NCBI GenBank assembly: GCA_016192145.1
Contig: JACPUT010000008.1
Location: forward strand, 1-64,000
DNA length: 64,000 bases
Source: Acidobacteriota bacterium
GTDB taxonomy: Bacteria > Acidobacteriota > Holophagae > Holophagales > Holophagaceae
Direction: 5' to 3'
The notes under the pieces were generated by a model. It was not told the DNA's origin. It was given only the letters and a program-made list of their open reading frames with translations, and did not search any database. A program made the translations under genes and the position numbers. Below, piece after piece: positions 43,937-52,950 of this stretch. The first letter of the stretch is position 1, and every line of letters begins with the position of its first letter.

Positions 43937-45187
43937 ATGGCGATCACTCAGGAGGAATTGGGCAAGCGGATTCGAGCGGCCCGGGAATCCTGCCGGATGA
44001 CCCAGGAGTCGGTGGCCGGCTCACTGGGTCTGTCCCGTCCGGTGTTCGTCCAGATCGAGGCAGGCAATCGCTCGATCTCGAGCCTGGAACTGGGCAAGCT
44101 GGCCTATCTCTTCGGGCGCGATATCCGGGAGTTCCTGGCGGAATCCTTCCACCGGGAAGATGCCTTGGCGGCGCTCTTCCGCGCTCAGCCCGAAGTGACG
44201 GGGGATCCCGTCGTGGTCGATAGTCTGCGCAAATGCATGGCCCTCGGGCGCGAATTGACCCGCCTGGAGCGGATGGTGGGCCTCGACCGGGATCTGCCGA
44301 CCGTGGCGGCCTACACCCACGCGGCCCCCCGCACGCAGCAGGAGGCAATCGACCAGGGGCAGCGCCTGGCCGAGGAGGAGCGGCGCCGGCTGGGGGTCGG
44401 GTGCGGCCCGATGCCGGATCTCGCCGAACTGCTGGAATCCCAGGGGGTACGCACGGGGTTGGTGGATCTGCCCGACGATGTGTCGGGGCTGACCCTGAGC
44501 GATCGCGAAGTCGGACTCTTCGTGGTGGTCAACCGGTTGCACCATCACTACCGGCGGCGTTTCTCGTTCGCGCACGAATATGCCCACGTGCTCACGGATC
44601 GCGACCGGTATGGCTTCATCAGCCGGGTCTCGGACCGGGAGGATCTGCTCGAGGTACGGGCGAATGTCTTTGCAGCCAACTTCCTCATGCCCACGGAGGG
44701 GGTCCGTCAATTCGTGACGGGGCTGGGCAAGGGAAGGCCCAGCCGAACGCGGGCGGAGGTGTTCGATGAGGTCGGGAGCCTTCCGGTCGAGGGGCGCACC
44801 CAACCGGGCTCGCAGACGATCAAGCTCTACGACGTGGTTCAGATGGCCCACCACTTTGGCGTGAGTCGAACCTCGGCGCTCTATCGCCTGCGCAACCTGC
44901 GTCTCCTCACGAACCCCGAACTGGACCTGCTCAAGGGGCTGGATGAGGCCGGACAAGGGCGGCAACTCGCGGAGCTGCTCGGTTTGCCCGAGCCGGACCA
45001 CTCGGAACTGCGCGGGGCCTTCCGCCACCGCTTTCTCGGGCTGGCGCTGGAGGGGTATCGCAGAGACGAGATCTCCTACGGAAAGCTGAAGGAACTGGTG
45101 GCCATGGTCGGGCTGGAACCGGAGGCCCTCGAACGCCTGGTCGCCGAGGCGGACATCGGATCCGAACCCATGGAGGCGGGAGAGTGA
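43937..45187 (+). CDS. XRE HTH plus ImmA/IrrE metallopeptidase protein
   Basis: The protein has 416 aa. An N-terminal HTH (about 5-65; RMTQESVAGSLGLSRPVFVQIE) is fused to an ImmA/IrrE zinc peptidase (about 160-290) with the HEYAH motif (His213, Glu214, His217), followed by a C-terminal helical region. These proteins act as regulators that cleave or sense a partner, and are common antitoxin-like partners in phages and islands. The PIN gene overlaps or abuts its stop, so this is probably the antitoxin/regulator of that pair. It has GGAGGC before its start. Confidence 0.85.
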   Translation: MAITQEELGKRIRAARESCRMTQESVAGSLGLSRPVFVQIEAGNRSISSLELGKLAYLFGRDIREFLAESFHREDALAALFRAQPEVTGDPVVVDSLRKCMALGRELTRLERMVGLDRDLPTVAAYTHAAPRTQQEAIDQGQRLAEEERRRLGVGCGPMPDLAELLESQGVRTGLVDLPDDVSGLTLSDREVGLFVVVNRLHHHYRRRFSFAHEYAHVLTDRDRYGFISRVSDREDLLEVRANVFAANFLMPTEGVRQFVTGLGKGRPSRTRAEVFDEVGSLPVEGRTQPGSQTIKLYDVVQMAHHFGVSRTSALYRLRNLRLLTNPELDLLKGLDEAGQGRQLAELLGLPEPDHSELRGAFRHRFLGLALEGYRRDEISYGKLKELVAMVGLEPEALERLVAEADIGSEPMEAGE

Positions 45188-45726
45188 TGCCTCCCGACAC
45201 ACCCCCTCCTCCCCTTCGGGTCGTCGTCACCGACTCAAATGTGCTCATCAACCTGATGCATGTGGCCCGGCTCGAGCTGCTCGGGCGTCTGCCGGGATAC
45301 CAGTTCGTGATTCCGGACCACGTGCGGGAAGAGATTGTAAAGCCGGAGCAGCGGGAGACCCTGGAAGCAGCCATCGGGATGGGAACCCTATCGGTCGAAT
45401 CCCTCACGCTGATCGAGGATCTGCTCACGTACACGGAACTCACGGTCCATGTCGGACGAGGGGAAGCCGCCTGCCTCGTGATGGCCGTCCGCCAGGGTTA
45501 TCTGCTGGCCTCGGACGAGAAGGGGCGCTTCCGACGCGAAGCCCTTTCCCGCCTGGGGGATCGACGCCTGCTAGGCACGGCCGAGGTATTCCTCCTGGCC
45601 ATCGGGGCGGGCCTGCTCTCGATCGAGGAAGCCGACCGTGACAAGGCCACGCTCGAACGTCTGCGCTTCAAGATGCCGTTCTCCACGTTTGGGGATCGGT
45701 TGGGGGAACCCCTTTTCCGGAGGTGA
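45187..45726 (+). CDS. PIN-like nuclease, likely toxin of the XRE-ImmA pair
   Basis: This 179-aa protein starts at the ATG of a TGATG junction. It has the PIN acidic order. VVTDSNVLINL carries Asp16, a mid-protein Glu sits in HVREEIV, GRGEAACLVMA carries a later Glu, and LLASDEKGRFR carries the C-terminal Asp. PIN domains cut RNA; partners in this class neutralise them. The length is a little above VapC (about 130 aa). The target RNA is unknown. Confidence 0.72.
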   Translation: MPPDTPPPPLRVVVTDSNVLINLMHVARLELLGRLPGYQFVIPDHVREEIVKPEQRETLEAAIGMGTLSVESLTLIEDLLTYTELTVHVGRGEAACLVMAVRQGYLLASDEKGRFRREALSRLGDRRLLGTAEVFLLAIGAGLLSIEEADRDKATLERLRFKMPFSTFGDRLGEPLFRR

Positions 45727-45729
45727 GTC

Positions 45730-45960
45730 ATGACCAAACGCAGGACCTACGAAGTGGCCCCAAAGGGCGACCAGTGGACTGTCAAGGAGCACGGGGCTGC
45801 ACGGGCCGTCGGGAATTTCGAGCGAAAGACCGATGCCGTGGCCCGGGCAAAGGAGGTGGCGAAGAACCAGCCCCTGTCGCAGGTGGTCATCAAGCGACAG
45901 GACGGCACGGTTCAGACCGAACACACCTATGGCGAGGATCCCTTCCCGCCGAAGGGGTGA
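45730..45960 (+). CDS. DUF2188 domain protein
   Basis: The protein has 76 aa. The pattern of DUF2188 is clear: YEVAPKGDQWTVKEHG, then AVGNFERKTDAVARAKEVAKN and QVVIKRQDGTVQTEHTYG. These small beta-helix-beta proteins have no known function. It starts 3 bases after the PIN stop with GGAGGTGA upstream, so it is the third gene of this unit. Confidence 0.8.
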   Translation: MTKRRTYEVAPKGDQWTVKEHGAARAVGNFERKTDAVARAKEVAKNQPLSQVVIKRQDGTVQTEHTYGEDPFPPKG

Positions 45961-46013
45961 ACCTCCACCGCGCTTCTGGCCGCCATGCCGTAGAGGAAGC
46001 ATCCGTTCGTTCA

Positions 46014-49000
46014 TCACATCGTCTGAATCTTGATGTTGTGGACGAGCAGGAAGGGCCCCTCCGGCTGGGCGGCGACCAGGTAGGTGCGAGCATCTCGAAC
46101 GCTGAGGTTGTACACCTCCTCTGCGGGCTCCGCTGACGCAGGTGTCGCCTCCAGCGTGGTCCATCCGAGGACGCTCCCATTCAAGGCACGGATCCGGGTT
46201 CCGGCAACCAGGGACTCTGTGGCCGTCCAGGGTCCCTCCTCCGTGGCCCAGGCGTGCTCGGGTGTCGCACCGATGCCGAGCACATCCAGGAGCGGGTACA
46301 TTCCCGAGTGCTGGTGAAGAGCCTCCACTTGGGCCGCGACCAGCCGCGGGGCATCCCCCTCGTGGGCCCCGTCCGGGATGGTGAGCACAGCGTCGCCTGC
46401 GCTTAGGGACTCAATGGGTCGTGCGACCCCTGGAGTAAGAATCCAGGTTCCTGCTCGGAAGCAACCGGGTTCCCAGTCGTCTCGAATAAAGAAGGCTTTG
46501 GTAGCGGTCAAATGGTTGCCCGCAGCGTCGAAGGCCACGGCATGAAGGGCGTGGGAGCCCAAATCGTAATTCCCAAGGTCCAGAGAGAATTCGTGCGGTT
46601 CCTGGGTGGTTGAACCCAGGGGAGATCCGTCCACATCCCATTCCACCCGAACGACGCCCACATCATCGGACACAGCGGCCCTGTAGGTCCGTTCCGTGAG
46701 GTTGGAGCTGACAAGCGCCAAGGTGATGGTGGGGGCCGTGGTGTCCGCAGTGGGCTTTCGCACCATGGCCGAGGCAGTTCCGGAATTCCCGGCTACATCG
46801 GAGGCCACCGCCTCGATCGTCAGCATGGCGCCGGGAAGTAGGCCGGTCCCATCCAAGTCCAGGTTCCAAGTTCCATCCTGGGCCGTGCCCAAGACAGGCG
46901 CGGCCTGGCTGGCTGTGAAGACCCCGTTGACGTACCAGTTCACGCGCGCCACCCCCACGGCATCGGTGGCGTGGACCTGCGCCTGGAAGGGACCGCTGAC
47001 GAGGGAACCGTCCGGCGGAGCGCTCCAGGTCACCTGGGGAGCCGCCGTATCCGGAGTTCCGAGATTCACCTGGATCTCGGCGCTGGAGGTGTTGCCCCAG
47101 GAGTCCTCAGCGATGGCGCGAATCGTATGGCTACCGGGTGTCGGCGAGGCCCACAGGGTCTGGTAGGGGGCCGCCGTGGCGACTCCCATGGGACCTCCGT
47201 CCACGAGGAAGGTCACTCGGTTCACGACGGACGGCTCAAGCTCCACGGCATCGACCTTGATGACCTTGCTTCCAGGGCTCGGGGCGTCCTCCACACGCAG
47301 GTTGCTGAGGATAGGCCCCACGATGTCGTGAACCCGGATGAGAAGCCCTTGGCTATCTCCGCCGGCGTAGCCCCTGGCTCCTTGCGCATCCATCGCTTCG
47401 GCTCCCACGTAGAAGCTCTCGCCTTCCGGACCCGCGGTGAGGTTCATCTCCCAAAGGCCGTCCAGGGCAGTCCCGCTCGCGGGGGCGAGCTGCGTCCATT
47501 CCTGGAGAAGAAGCCCGGCGCCGTTCCGCCTGCGCCACACGACGCGACCGATCCCTCCCGCGTCCTGGGCCCGGATCTCGTAGCGGAAGCTCTCGCCCGG
47601 GTTCAGGGTCCAATTGGGAGGCGCGGCGGTCCAGGCCACCGTTGGCGGAATCGCGTCATCGACCGTGCCGGTTGCGGCCCGCTCGCTGGTGTTGCCGGCC
47701 GCGTCCGTGGCCACGGCGATGAAGGTGACCTCGCGTCCGTGAAGGATCTTGGGATAGGCCCAGGCCAGGGCGTAATGCTGGTTCTGCGGCGTGCCTCCGG
47801 CGGGACTCATCGCCCCGATGGCCACCCTGCTGCCGCTCTGTTCATAGAACAGCTCCATCTGGCCCATCTGCGCCTCCTGGAGGTCGACCGCGACCACCAT
47901 CTGCTGCGCCTGGGGCGGCGTGAAGGGATAGCTCCGCAGGTCCGTAATGACCGGCGGCGTCGTATCCGAGGTCCCGTTGGACACCTGGAAGGTGACGGTG
48001 GGCGAGCTGCCCACGTTGTCTGCGGCGTCAAAGGCCTTGGCCAGAAGGCTATGGGTGCCGTTGGCGAGGGTGGTGCTGTCGAGGGGGAGGGTCCACGGTG
48101 CGGTGTAGAGGGTGCCCTTCAGGGCGCCATCCACCAGGAATTCCACTCGGGTCACGCCGATGTTGTCGGTGGCCTGGGCGGCAAGGGTGAGGGTCCCCGA
48201 ACTGCCCGTGACGGAGACGGAAACGGAGGGAGGCTGGGTATCCGTTCCACCGCTCCCCCCGACGGTGAAGGTGAGGGGCGCGCTGGCGGCGGCATTCCCG
48301 GCGGCATCAAAGGCCGAAGCCGTAAGAACGTGCTCGCCGCTGAGCCCGGAAAGGTCCAGGACGGCCTGCCAAGGGGACGAGGTGGCCGTACCCTTGAGCG
48401 TGCCGTCCACCCGGAATTCGACCCGGACTACGGCCACGTTGTCCGTGGCAGTGGCGGAGGCGACATTGCCGTCGATGCGAAGGGCGCTGAGAACGGGAGG
48501 CTGCGTGTCCGTGCCGCCGCTTCCGGCAGCGAGCACCAGGAGCCACCGGCCTCCCGCGTTCGCGGGCTTCACTGCGGTGGGGCTCTCGGATTCTTCCGAG
48601 GTTTGGTCGTACTGGAAGATCCCCACGCTCCTCAGGATGGCCAGTGCCGTGTGCTGGAGTGGCTGAAGATTTCGCAGTCCCGCGGTATCCCGCACGACGT
48701 TAGGCCGCGCCACGGGCGGGATCTGGTGCTCGACCAGCCAACCCGCCTCACTCAAGGTGGCGTTGCCCAAGGGCAGTCCCCGGCGTTCCATGCGCAGGTC
48801 CGTCGCTGGCCAGCGCCCCACTGTGGGCATCCCGCTTGCCGGGACGAGAACCTGGGCCAGGATCGTGGCCCGACGGCCTGTGGCGTCGAAGGGCACCGGC
48901 AGGGGTGGCGCGACAGGATCATCGTCCGGGGTCCCCTTCACCACGCCGTAGAGCGCGAGCATATCGGCGGTGAAGGCGCCCGTGGGATAGCCCGTGGCGG

Positions 49001-49319
49001 CGTCCATGGGTCCCTCCACCCAGCGATGTGCCCCGACCACGAGGTCGATGCGGGGTTTGGCGCTGGGCCCGTCCAGACGCACGGTCACAGGGCCGTCCTC
49101 ATAGATCGTGTGCGAACCCAGGTAGGGCAGACCCGCCGTTCGCCAGATGGAGACGCCGCGAAGCCCCGTCGCCAGGGTGACGGTCCAGCCCTCGCTGCCG
49201 CCGGGGCCGGAGAGCGACGGTTCAAGCCCCTCGTAGACCCCCGGTGGCAGGGGCACGGCGCGTTGGATCGCGGCATCCGTGATGAGTTCACCGAAGAGAA
49301 TCGAGATCCGCTGGGTCAT
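46014..49319 (-). CDS. Tail fibre with seven Ig-like repeats and a C-terminal Hint domain
   Basis: The protein has 1101 aa. Residues 1-265 are a fibre attachment part (MTQRISILFGELITDAA, then PGVYEGLEPSL). Residues about 268-950 hold seven Ig-like repeats of about 90-110 aa with the recurring DTTPP, VRVEFRVDG and FDAAGN motifs. Residues 953-1101 are a Hint (hedgehog/intein) domain: block A CFRAGTWILTP with Cys953, a TPEH TxxH motif at about 1019-1022, VYNLSVRDARTYLV, and VHN near the end, leaving only six residues after Asn. A cleaving, non-splicing Hint would release or modify the fibre's end. Its ATG overlaps the gpI-like stop. Confidence 0.82.
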   Translation of the reverse strand: MTQRISILFGELITDAAIQRAVPLPPGVYEGLEPSLSGPGGSEGWTVTLATGLRGVSIWRTAGLPYLGSHTIYEDGPVTVRLDGPSAKPRIDLVVGAHRWVEGPMDAATGYPTGAFTADMLALYGVVKGTPDDDPVAPPLPVPFDATGRRATILAQVLVPASGMPTVGRWPATDLRMERRGLPLGNATLSEAGWLVEHQIPPVARPNVVRDTAGLRNLQPLQHTALAILRSVGIFQYDQTSEESESPTAVKPANAGGRWLLVLAAGSGGTDTQPPVLSALRIDGNVASATATDNVAVVRVEFRVDGTLKGTATSSPWQAVLDLSGLSGEHVLTASAFDAAGNAAASAPLTFTVGGSGGTDTQPPSVSVSVTGSSGTLTLAAQATDNIGVTRVEFLVDGALKGTLYTAPWTLPLDSTTLANGTHSLLAKAFDAADNVGSSPTVTFQVSNGTSDTTPPVITDLRSYPFTPPQAQQMVVAVDLQEAQMGQMELFYEQSGSRVAIGAMSPAGGTPQNQHYALAWAYPKILHGREVTFIAVATDAAGNTSERAATGTVDDAIPPTVAWTAAPPNWTLNPGESFRYEIRAQDAGGIGRVVWRRRNGAGLLLQEWTQLAPASGTALDGLWEMNLTAGPEGESFYVGAEAMDAQGARGYAGGDSQGLLIRVHDIVGPILSNLRVEDAPSPGSKVIKVDAVELEPSVVNRVTFLVDGGPMGVATAAPYQTLWASPTPGSHTIRAIAEDSWGNTSSAEIQVNLGTPDTAAPQVTWSAPPDGSLVSGPFQAQVHATDAVGVARVNWYVNGVFTASQAAPVLGTAQDGTWNLDLDGTGLLPGAMLTIEAVASDVAGNSGTASAMVRKPTADTTAPTITLALVSSNLTERTYRAAVSDDVGVVRVEWDVDGSPLGSTTQEPHEFSLDLGNYDLGSHALHAVAFDAAGNHLTATKAFFIRDDWEPGCFRAGTWILTPGVARPIESLSAGDAVLTIPDGAHEGDAPRLVAAQVEALHQHSGMYPLLDVLGIGATPEHAWATEEGPWTATESLVAGTRIRALNGSVLGWTTLEATPASAEPAEEVYNLSVRDARTYLVAAQPEGPFLLVHNIKIQTM
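46017..46463 (-). other. Hint (intein-like autoprocessing) domain coding region
   Basis: This part encodes residues 953-1101 of the fibre. It shows the nucleophile Cys, TxxH, and the C-terminal HN with Ile, not Cys/Ser/Thr, next. It therefore lacks the residue needed for splicing but keeps those needed for cleavage, as in A-type bacterial intein-like domains and pretoxin Hint domains. Confidence 0.75.
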
Positions 49320-50179
49320 GGGGCTTCCTTAAGGACAGGCGGCGCGAAGCGGCGCCCCTGACCGACGTGGACGGGTTCGTTGAAGCGACCGAAGATCCCC
49401 GGCGTTCCGGCGCGGATCGGCTCGAATGCACGGGGCTGATGGAAGCGGGTACGGGTCTGGCCGAAGCGCGAAGGCCTCGGCAGGCGAAGATCCGGCACGG
49501 GCGGATCCACCACCGGAAGCCCTGTCGTCGCCAGGCGCAGGAGGCGCGTTCCGGCGGCCCTCCGGCGCTCCAGGAGCGCTTCCAGATCCCCTTTGCGGTA
49601 GGTGCCGTAGCGCTCCAGCGGAAGCACCACCACGAAGGTGGCCGCGAGCGTCGCGAAGGGATCCTCGAAGCCCCAGACCCGCACGCCTGCTGAAAACCTG
49701 CGCCCCTGGTTGAAGCGATCGGTGCGCAGTGCGTCCCAGGCGTCCAGCACCTGGGTTCCCCGGATTTCCAGGGTCTCGTCCAGGAGCTGCGCCATGCCCA
49801 GGTTGGTGGTGGAGGGCCGGACGAGTTCCACCAGAATCCTCCGGGCGTAGCGGGGATCCGGCTCTCCCTGGACGCGAGGCACGGCCAGGGCGCGGCCCCA
49901 GGCGTCGAGGTATCTTCCTTCGGCGCCTTCGTCTTCTAGCACTGGACGGAAGCGCCAGTCGTCCACCTCCGCGATCTCCCAGCGCCCGGGAGTGCCGTCG
50001 ATCCGCAGCAAGGTTGCGCCCAGGCGGAGTTGGGTTTGCGCACGGAGCACCTGGGGTTCCAGCCCGCTCGCAAGCTGGGCGGCCTCTGCGCGAAGCCGTG
50101 CCCATCGCCATCCCCGCATCGGCGGCGGAGGTGGGAGGAGCGCCCTCAGGCGGGCGAGGATGGCGTCGAAACGTCCCAT
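49316..50179 (-). CDS. gpI-like / tail protein
   Basis: The protein has 287 aa. A beta-rich middle has IDGTPGRWEIAEVDDWRFRP, followed by ILVELVRPSTTNLGMAQLLDETLEIRG, the region that resembles P2 gpI/Mu gp48 tail proteins linking fibre and baseplate. Its C-terminus is Pro/Arg-rich. It is placed directly upstream of the fibre gene, as gpI is upstream of gpH in P2. It forms the minus-strand pair with the fibre. Confidence 0.6.
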   Translation of the reverse strand: MGRFDAILARLRALLPPPPPMRGWRWARLRAEAAQLASGLEPQVLRAQTQLRLGATLLRIDGTPGRWEIAEVDDWRFRPVLEDEGAEGRYLDAWGRALAVPRVQGEPDPRYARRILVELVRPSTTNLGMAQLLDETLEIRGTQVLDAWDALRTDRFNQGRRFSAGVRVWGFEDPFATLAATFVVVLPLERYGTYRKGDLEALLERRRAAGTRLLRLATTGLPVVDPPVPDLRLPRPSRFGQTRTRFHQPRAFEPIRAGTPGIFGRFNEPVHVGQGRRFAPPVLKEAP

Positions 50180-50223
50180 GGCCTTCAGCCTGCACGCTCG
50201 GGCCTTTCACTCCTCGGAAGTCT

Positions 50224-50249
50224 CCCTGACGCCGAAACGGCGTGTAGGG
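50224..50249. terminator. Hairpin between divergent tail modules
   Basis: CCCTGACGCCG / CGGCGTGTAGGG can pair with one mismatch around an AAA loop. It lies in the 112-base gap between two divergent transcription units and may be part of a promoter or operator instead of a terminator. Confidence 0.3.
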
Positions 50250-50291
50250 CGGGGGTCTCGGAAGCCCTCCCAAGGCTGGTGTGCTCGTCCC

Positions 50292-51104
50292 ATGCCGCTG
50301 CTCTGGCCCACCACCCTGCTTCGTCCCCTCGCCCTCGGTGGCGCGGGGCACCTCACGGCCGTCGTCCGCGGCGCCGAGGTCTCGCGCGTCATCGCCAAGG
50401 TAGGCTCCGTCGCGGCCCTCGCCTGGGACGACCCCTCCGCCCTCACCGTGGAGCTGGAACGGAAGGGCCGCGATCGCTGGGGCGGAAGCTTTTTCGGAGG
50501 GCCGCGCGGAAACGTGGCGGTGTCCTGGTTCGCCCATCTGGCGGGCGCATGGGAAACCGGTCCCGTCGTGCTGGGCGCGTCCCTGGCACCGTCCTTCGAG
50601 GTGCAGTTTCCCTGGCTGAAGGCCTGGCTCGTGGATCGGCTGAAGGACGTCGCCGCCTTTCGGCCGCCCTTTCCCGGCGGGAAGGAGTTGGGCATTACGG
50701 TGGCCTTCCCCCGCAGCCTCCAGGCCCTCCCGGCCCTCAACGTCCAGATCGATGGCATTGCGCCGTCCCTGTCACTGGCAGGCGATCGGATCGGACGGGA
50801 CGCCTGTCTGGGCGGCACCCAGGAACTGGGTCGGCTTTACGCGATGAACGCCTCCCTCGTGGGCTGGTGCCTCGCCCCGGAGGAGCGGGACCGTCTGACA
50901 CGGTGGCTCGTGGAGGCCATGGAAGTGATTCTCGATGCGGCCCGCTTCACGGAGTTCCTCGAGCCCGCGTGTTCCTTCGAAGAAAGCGAGGACTTCAACA
51001 CCCTCGAGGTACCTGTCTTCCTCGTCACGGCCCGCTTTTCCGCGTCTGCACTTGCCGTCTTTCGAAGTCCCGTTCTGTCGGAATCGGGCCACCTCACGGC
51101 CTGA
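50292..51104 (+). CDS. Phage tail protein of unknown family
   Basis: The protein has 270 aa and is beta-rich, with HLTAVVRGAEVSRVIAKVG at the start and DFNTLEVPVFLVTARF near the end. It sits just before the sheath gene, where tail-completion or terminator-type proteins are often found. No family recognised. The ribosome binding site is weak. Confidence 0.5.
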   Translation: MPLLWPTTLLRPLALGGAGHLTAVVRGAEVSRVIAKVGSVAALAWDDPSALTVELERKGRDRWGGSFFGGPRGNVAVSWFAHLAGAWETGPVVLGASLAPSFEVQFPWLKAWLVDRLKDVAAFRPPFPGGKELGITVAFPRSLQALPALNVQIDGIAPSLSLAGDRIGRDACLGGTQELGRLYAMNASLVGWCLAPEERDRLTRWLVEAMEVILDAARFTEFLEPACSFEESEDFNTLEVPVFLVTARFSASALAVFRSPVLSESGHLTA

Positions 51105-51117
51105 AAGGAGGTTTCCC

Positions 51118-52938
51118 ATGCCAGGTCTGGTGGGCGTCACCGTGCAGGGGGCTTATGTCGTCCGCCCGGGGGTCTATTCCCTCATCGACGCAAGCGAAAT
51201 GGTGCCCAGCCGGCCCGGCCCGGGCGGCATCGTCGCGGCGCTCGCCAGCTCGGATGGCGGCGATCCGAACCTCGTCTACGAGTTCCGGACCTTCCAGGAG
51301 GCTGCGGCCGTCTTGCGGGGCGGATCGGGCCTCAGTCTGATGGCGAGGATCTTCCGGCCGCATTCGGAACTGCCCGGCGCCAGCCTCGTCCGTTTCATCC
51401 GCGTGGGGAGCCCAAGCCAGGCCGAGCTGGAAACCACAGGCCTGCGCTTCATCAGCCGCGACTACGGGCGGCACACCAACGGCATCGCCCTCACGATCGA
51501 ATCCACGGAACAGGAGGATCGGACGCCCCGGACCTGGGCCATCACCGTGGAAAAGCCCGCCGACGGCTACCGAAGGCGCTACACCCTCGGCAAGGCCCTC
51601 TGGGTCGCCTCAAGCGCCGCGGAAGGCCGCCTCACCTTCGACCATGTGGCACAGGTGGCCCAGCTCTGGGAGAACGACGACCTCGCCGCCACCTTCGAAT
51701 ACCCCACGGATCAGGCCACCCTCGTGAACCTCGCCGCTTGGCTATCCAGCCGCCCTGGGTGGTCGGCCCGCGTGCAGGGCGACCCCGCGCTCCCCGTGCG
51801 ATGCCTGGACGATCCGCCGTTCTGGGAGGCCTCCCCCATCAATGGATCCGGCACGGAGCTGCTCGCCCAGCAGGGCGCCCTCGTATGGTTGCTGGAACGG
51901 CAGGACCTGGTTCTGAGGGCGGAACCTCGTCCCGATTTTCCCCCGGCCCTGGCCGCCTTCTCGGAGCGGGGTCCCAAGCGCAAACCTGAGTGGGAGGACT
52001 GGACCCGATACGGAGCCCTCTCGCCCTGTCCCCAGACCTACCTCTCCGGGGGCTCCGGGGTGGCCGCCGACCTGCTGGCACCCAGCGACTGGGTGGAGCC
52101 CCTGGTGCGCCTCCTGGCGGTGGAGGCGAACCATCTTTTCGTGGCGTCCAGCGATCCGGCGGTCCACGCGCTGGCCCTTCAGCACTGCCAGGACGCGGCT
52201 TCCGCCCGGCGCAAGCGCTGGCGCATCCTCTATGCGGGTGGAGGGCCCCTTGAAGCCGAGGAGGACGCCCTCGCCGCCGCCCAGGACCTGGACGGGCCCG
52301 TGGTCTACGCCTGGAACGGCACCACCGTGCGCAATCCTTTGACCGGCCTTCCGGAACAGTTCGGAGGGATCGGAGCAGCAGCCCAGCTTTGTGGCGCAGC
52401 GGCCGGCTCCTTCGAATCCGAACCCCTGACCAACAAGCCCCTCCAATCCGAAGGCCTGGAAGTACCTGCGCCCAACGACACAACCCTGGAACGCCTGCTT
52501 CTGGGCGGCGTGACGCCCCTGGCGCCGGATCCCGTCACGGGGCGCGCCACCATTGTCCAGGCCCTCACCACCTACCAGGGCGGTGCCAACGTGGCCTTCC
52601 GCAAGCTCCAAGGCCTGCGCATCCAGCACGCCATTTACCGGATGTGGCAGCGGGTCCTGAGCCGATTCGTGGGCTATCCCCTGGACCTGGTCACGGGCCG
52701 CCTCATTCGCGGAGCGGCATCTGGGGCCCTGGATCAGGTGGTGCGCACCCCGCAAAACCCCGGCGGATTCCTTACCCCCGGATTCAAGGAGGGGAAGGAG
52801 ATCCCGGCTTGGCAGAACCTCCAGGTCGTGGGTGACGGCGTGGACGCCTGGATCCTCACGGTGGAAGTACATCCGGTGGGAGAGACGGACTACATCCTCA
52901 CCACCACCAAGCTCACCCCCGTCCAGATCTTGCTTTAA
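51118..52938 (+). CDS. Contractile tail sheath protein
   Basis: The protein has 606 aa. The N-terminus MPGLVGVTVQGAYVVRPGVY (sheath handshake region), the central IVQALTTYQGG and the C-terminal region with EVHPVGETDYILTTTKL fit a tail sheath of the P2-FI/Mu-L type. The large variable insertion (about 190-430) is the surface part. AAAGGAGG precedes the ATG. It contracts to drive the tube through the envelope and is followed, 12 bases on, by the tube gene. Confidence 0.87.
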   Translation: MPGLVGVTVQGAYVVRPGVYSLIDASEMVPSRPGPGGIVAALASSDGGDPNLVYEFRTFQEAAAVLRGGSGLSLMARIFRPHSELPGASLVRFIRVGSPSQAELETTGLRFISRDYGRHTNGIALTIESTEQEDRTPRTWAITVEKPADGYRRRYTLGKALWVASSAAEGRLTFDHVAQVAQLWENDDLAATFEYPTDQATLVNLAAWLSSRPGWSARVQGDPALPVRCLDDPPFWEASPINGSGTELLAQQGALVWLLERQDLVLRAEPRPDFPPALAAFSERGPKRKPEWEDWTRYGALSPCPQTYLSGGSGVAADLLAPSDWVEPLVRLLAVEANHLFVASSDPAVHALALQHCQDAASARRKRWRILYAGGGPLEAEEDALAAAQDLDGPVVYAWNGTTVRNPLTGLPEQFGGIGAAAQLCGAAAGSFESEPLTNKPLQSEGLEVPAPNDTTLERLLLGGVTPLAPDPVTGRATIVQALTTYQGGANVAFRKLQGLRIQHAIYRMWQRVLSRFVGYPLDLVTGRLIRGAASGALDQVVRTPQNPGGFLTPGFKEGKEIPAWQNLQVVGDGVDAWILTVEVHPVGETDYILTTTKLTPVQILL

Positions 52939-52950
52939 GGAGTCTCATCC

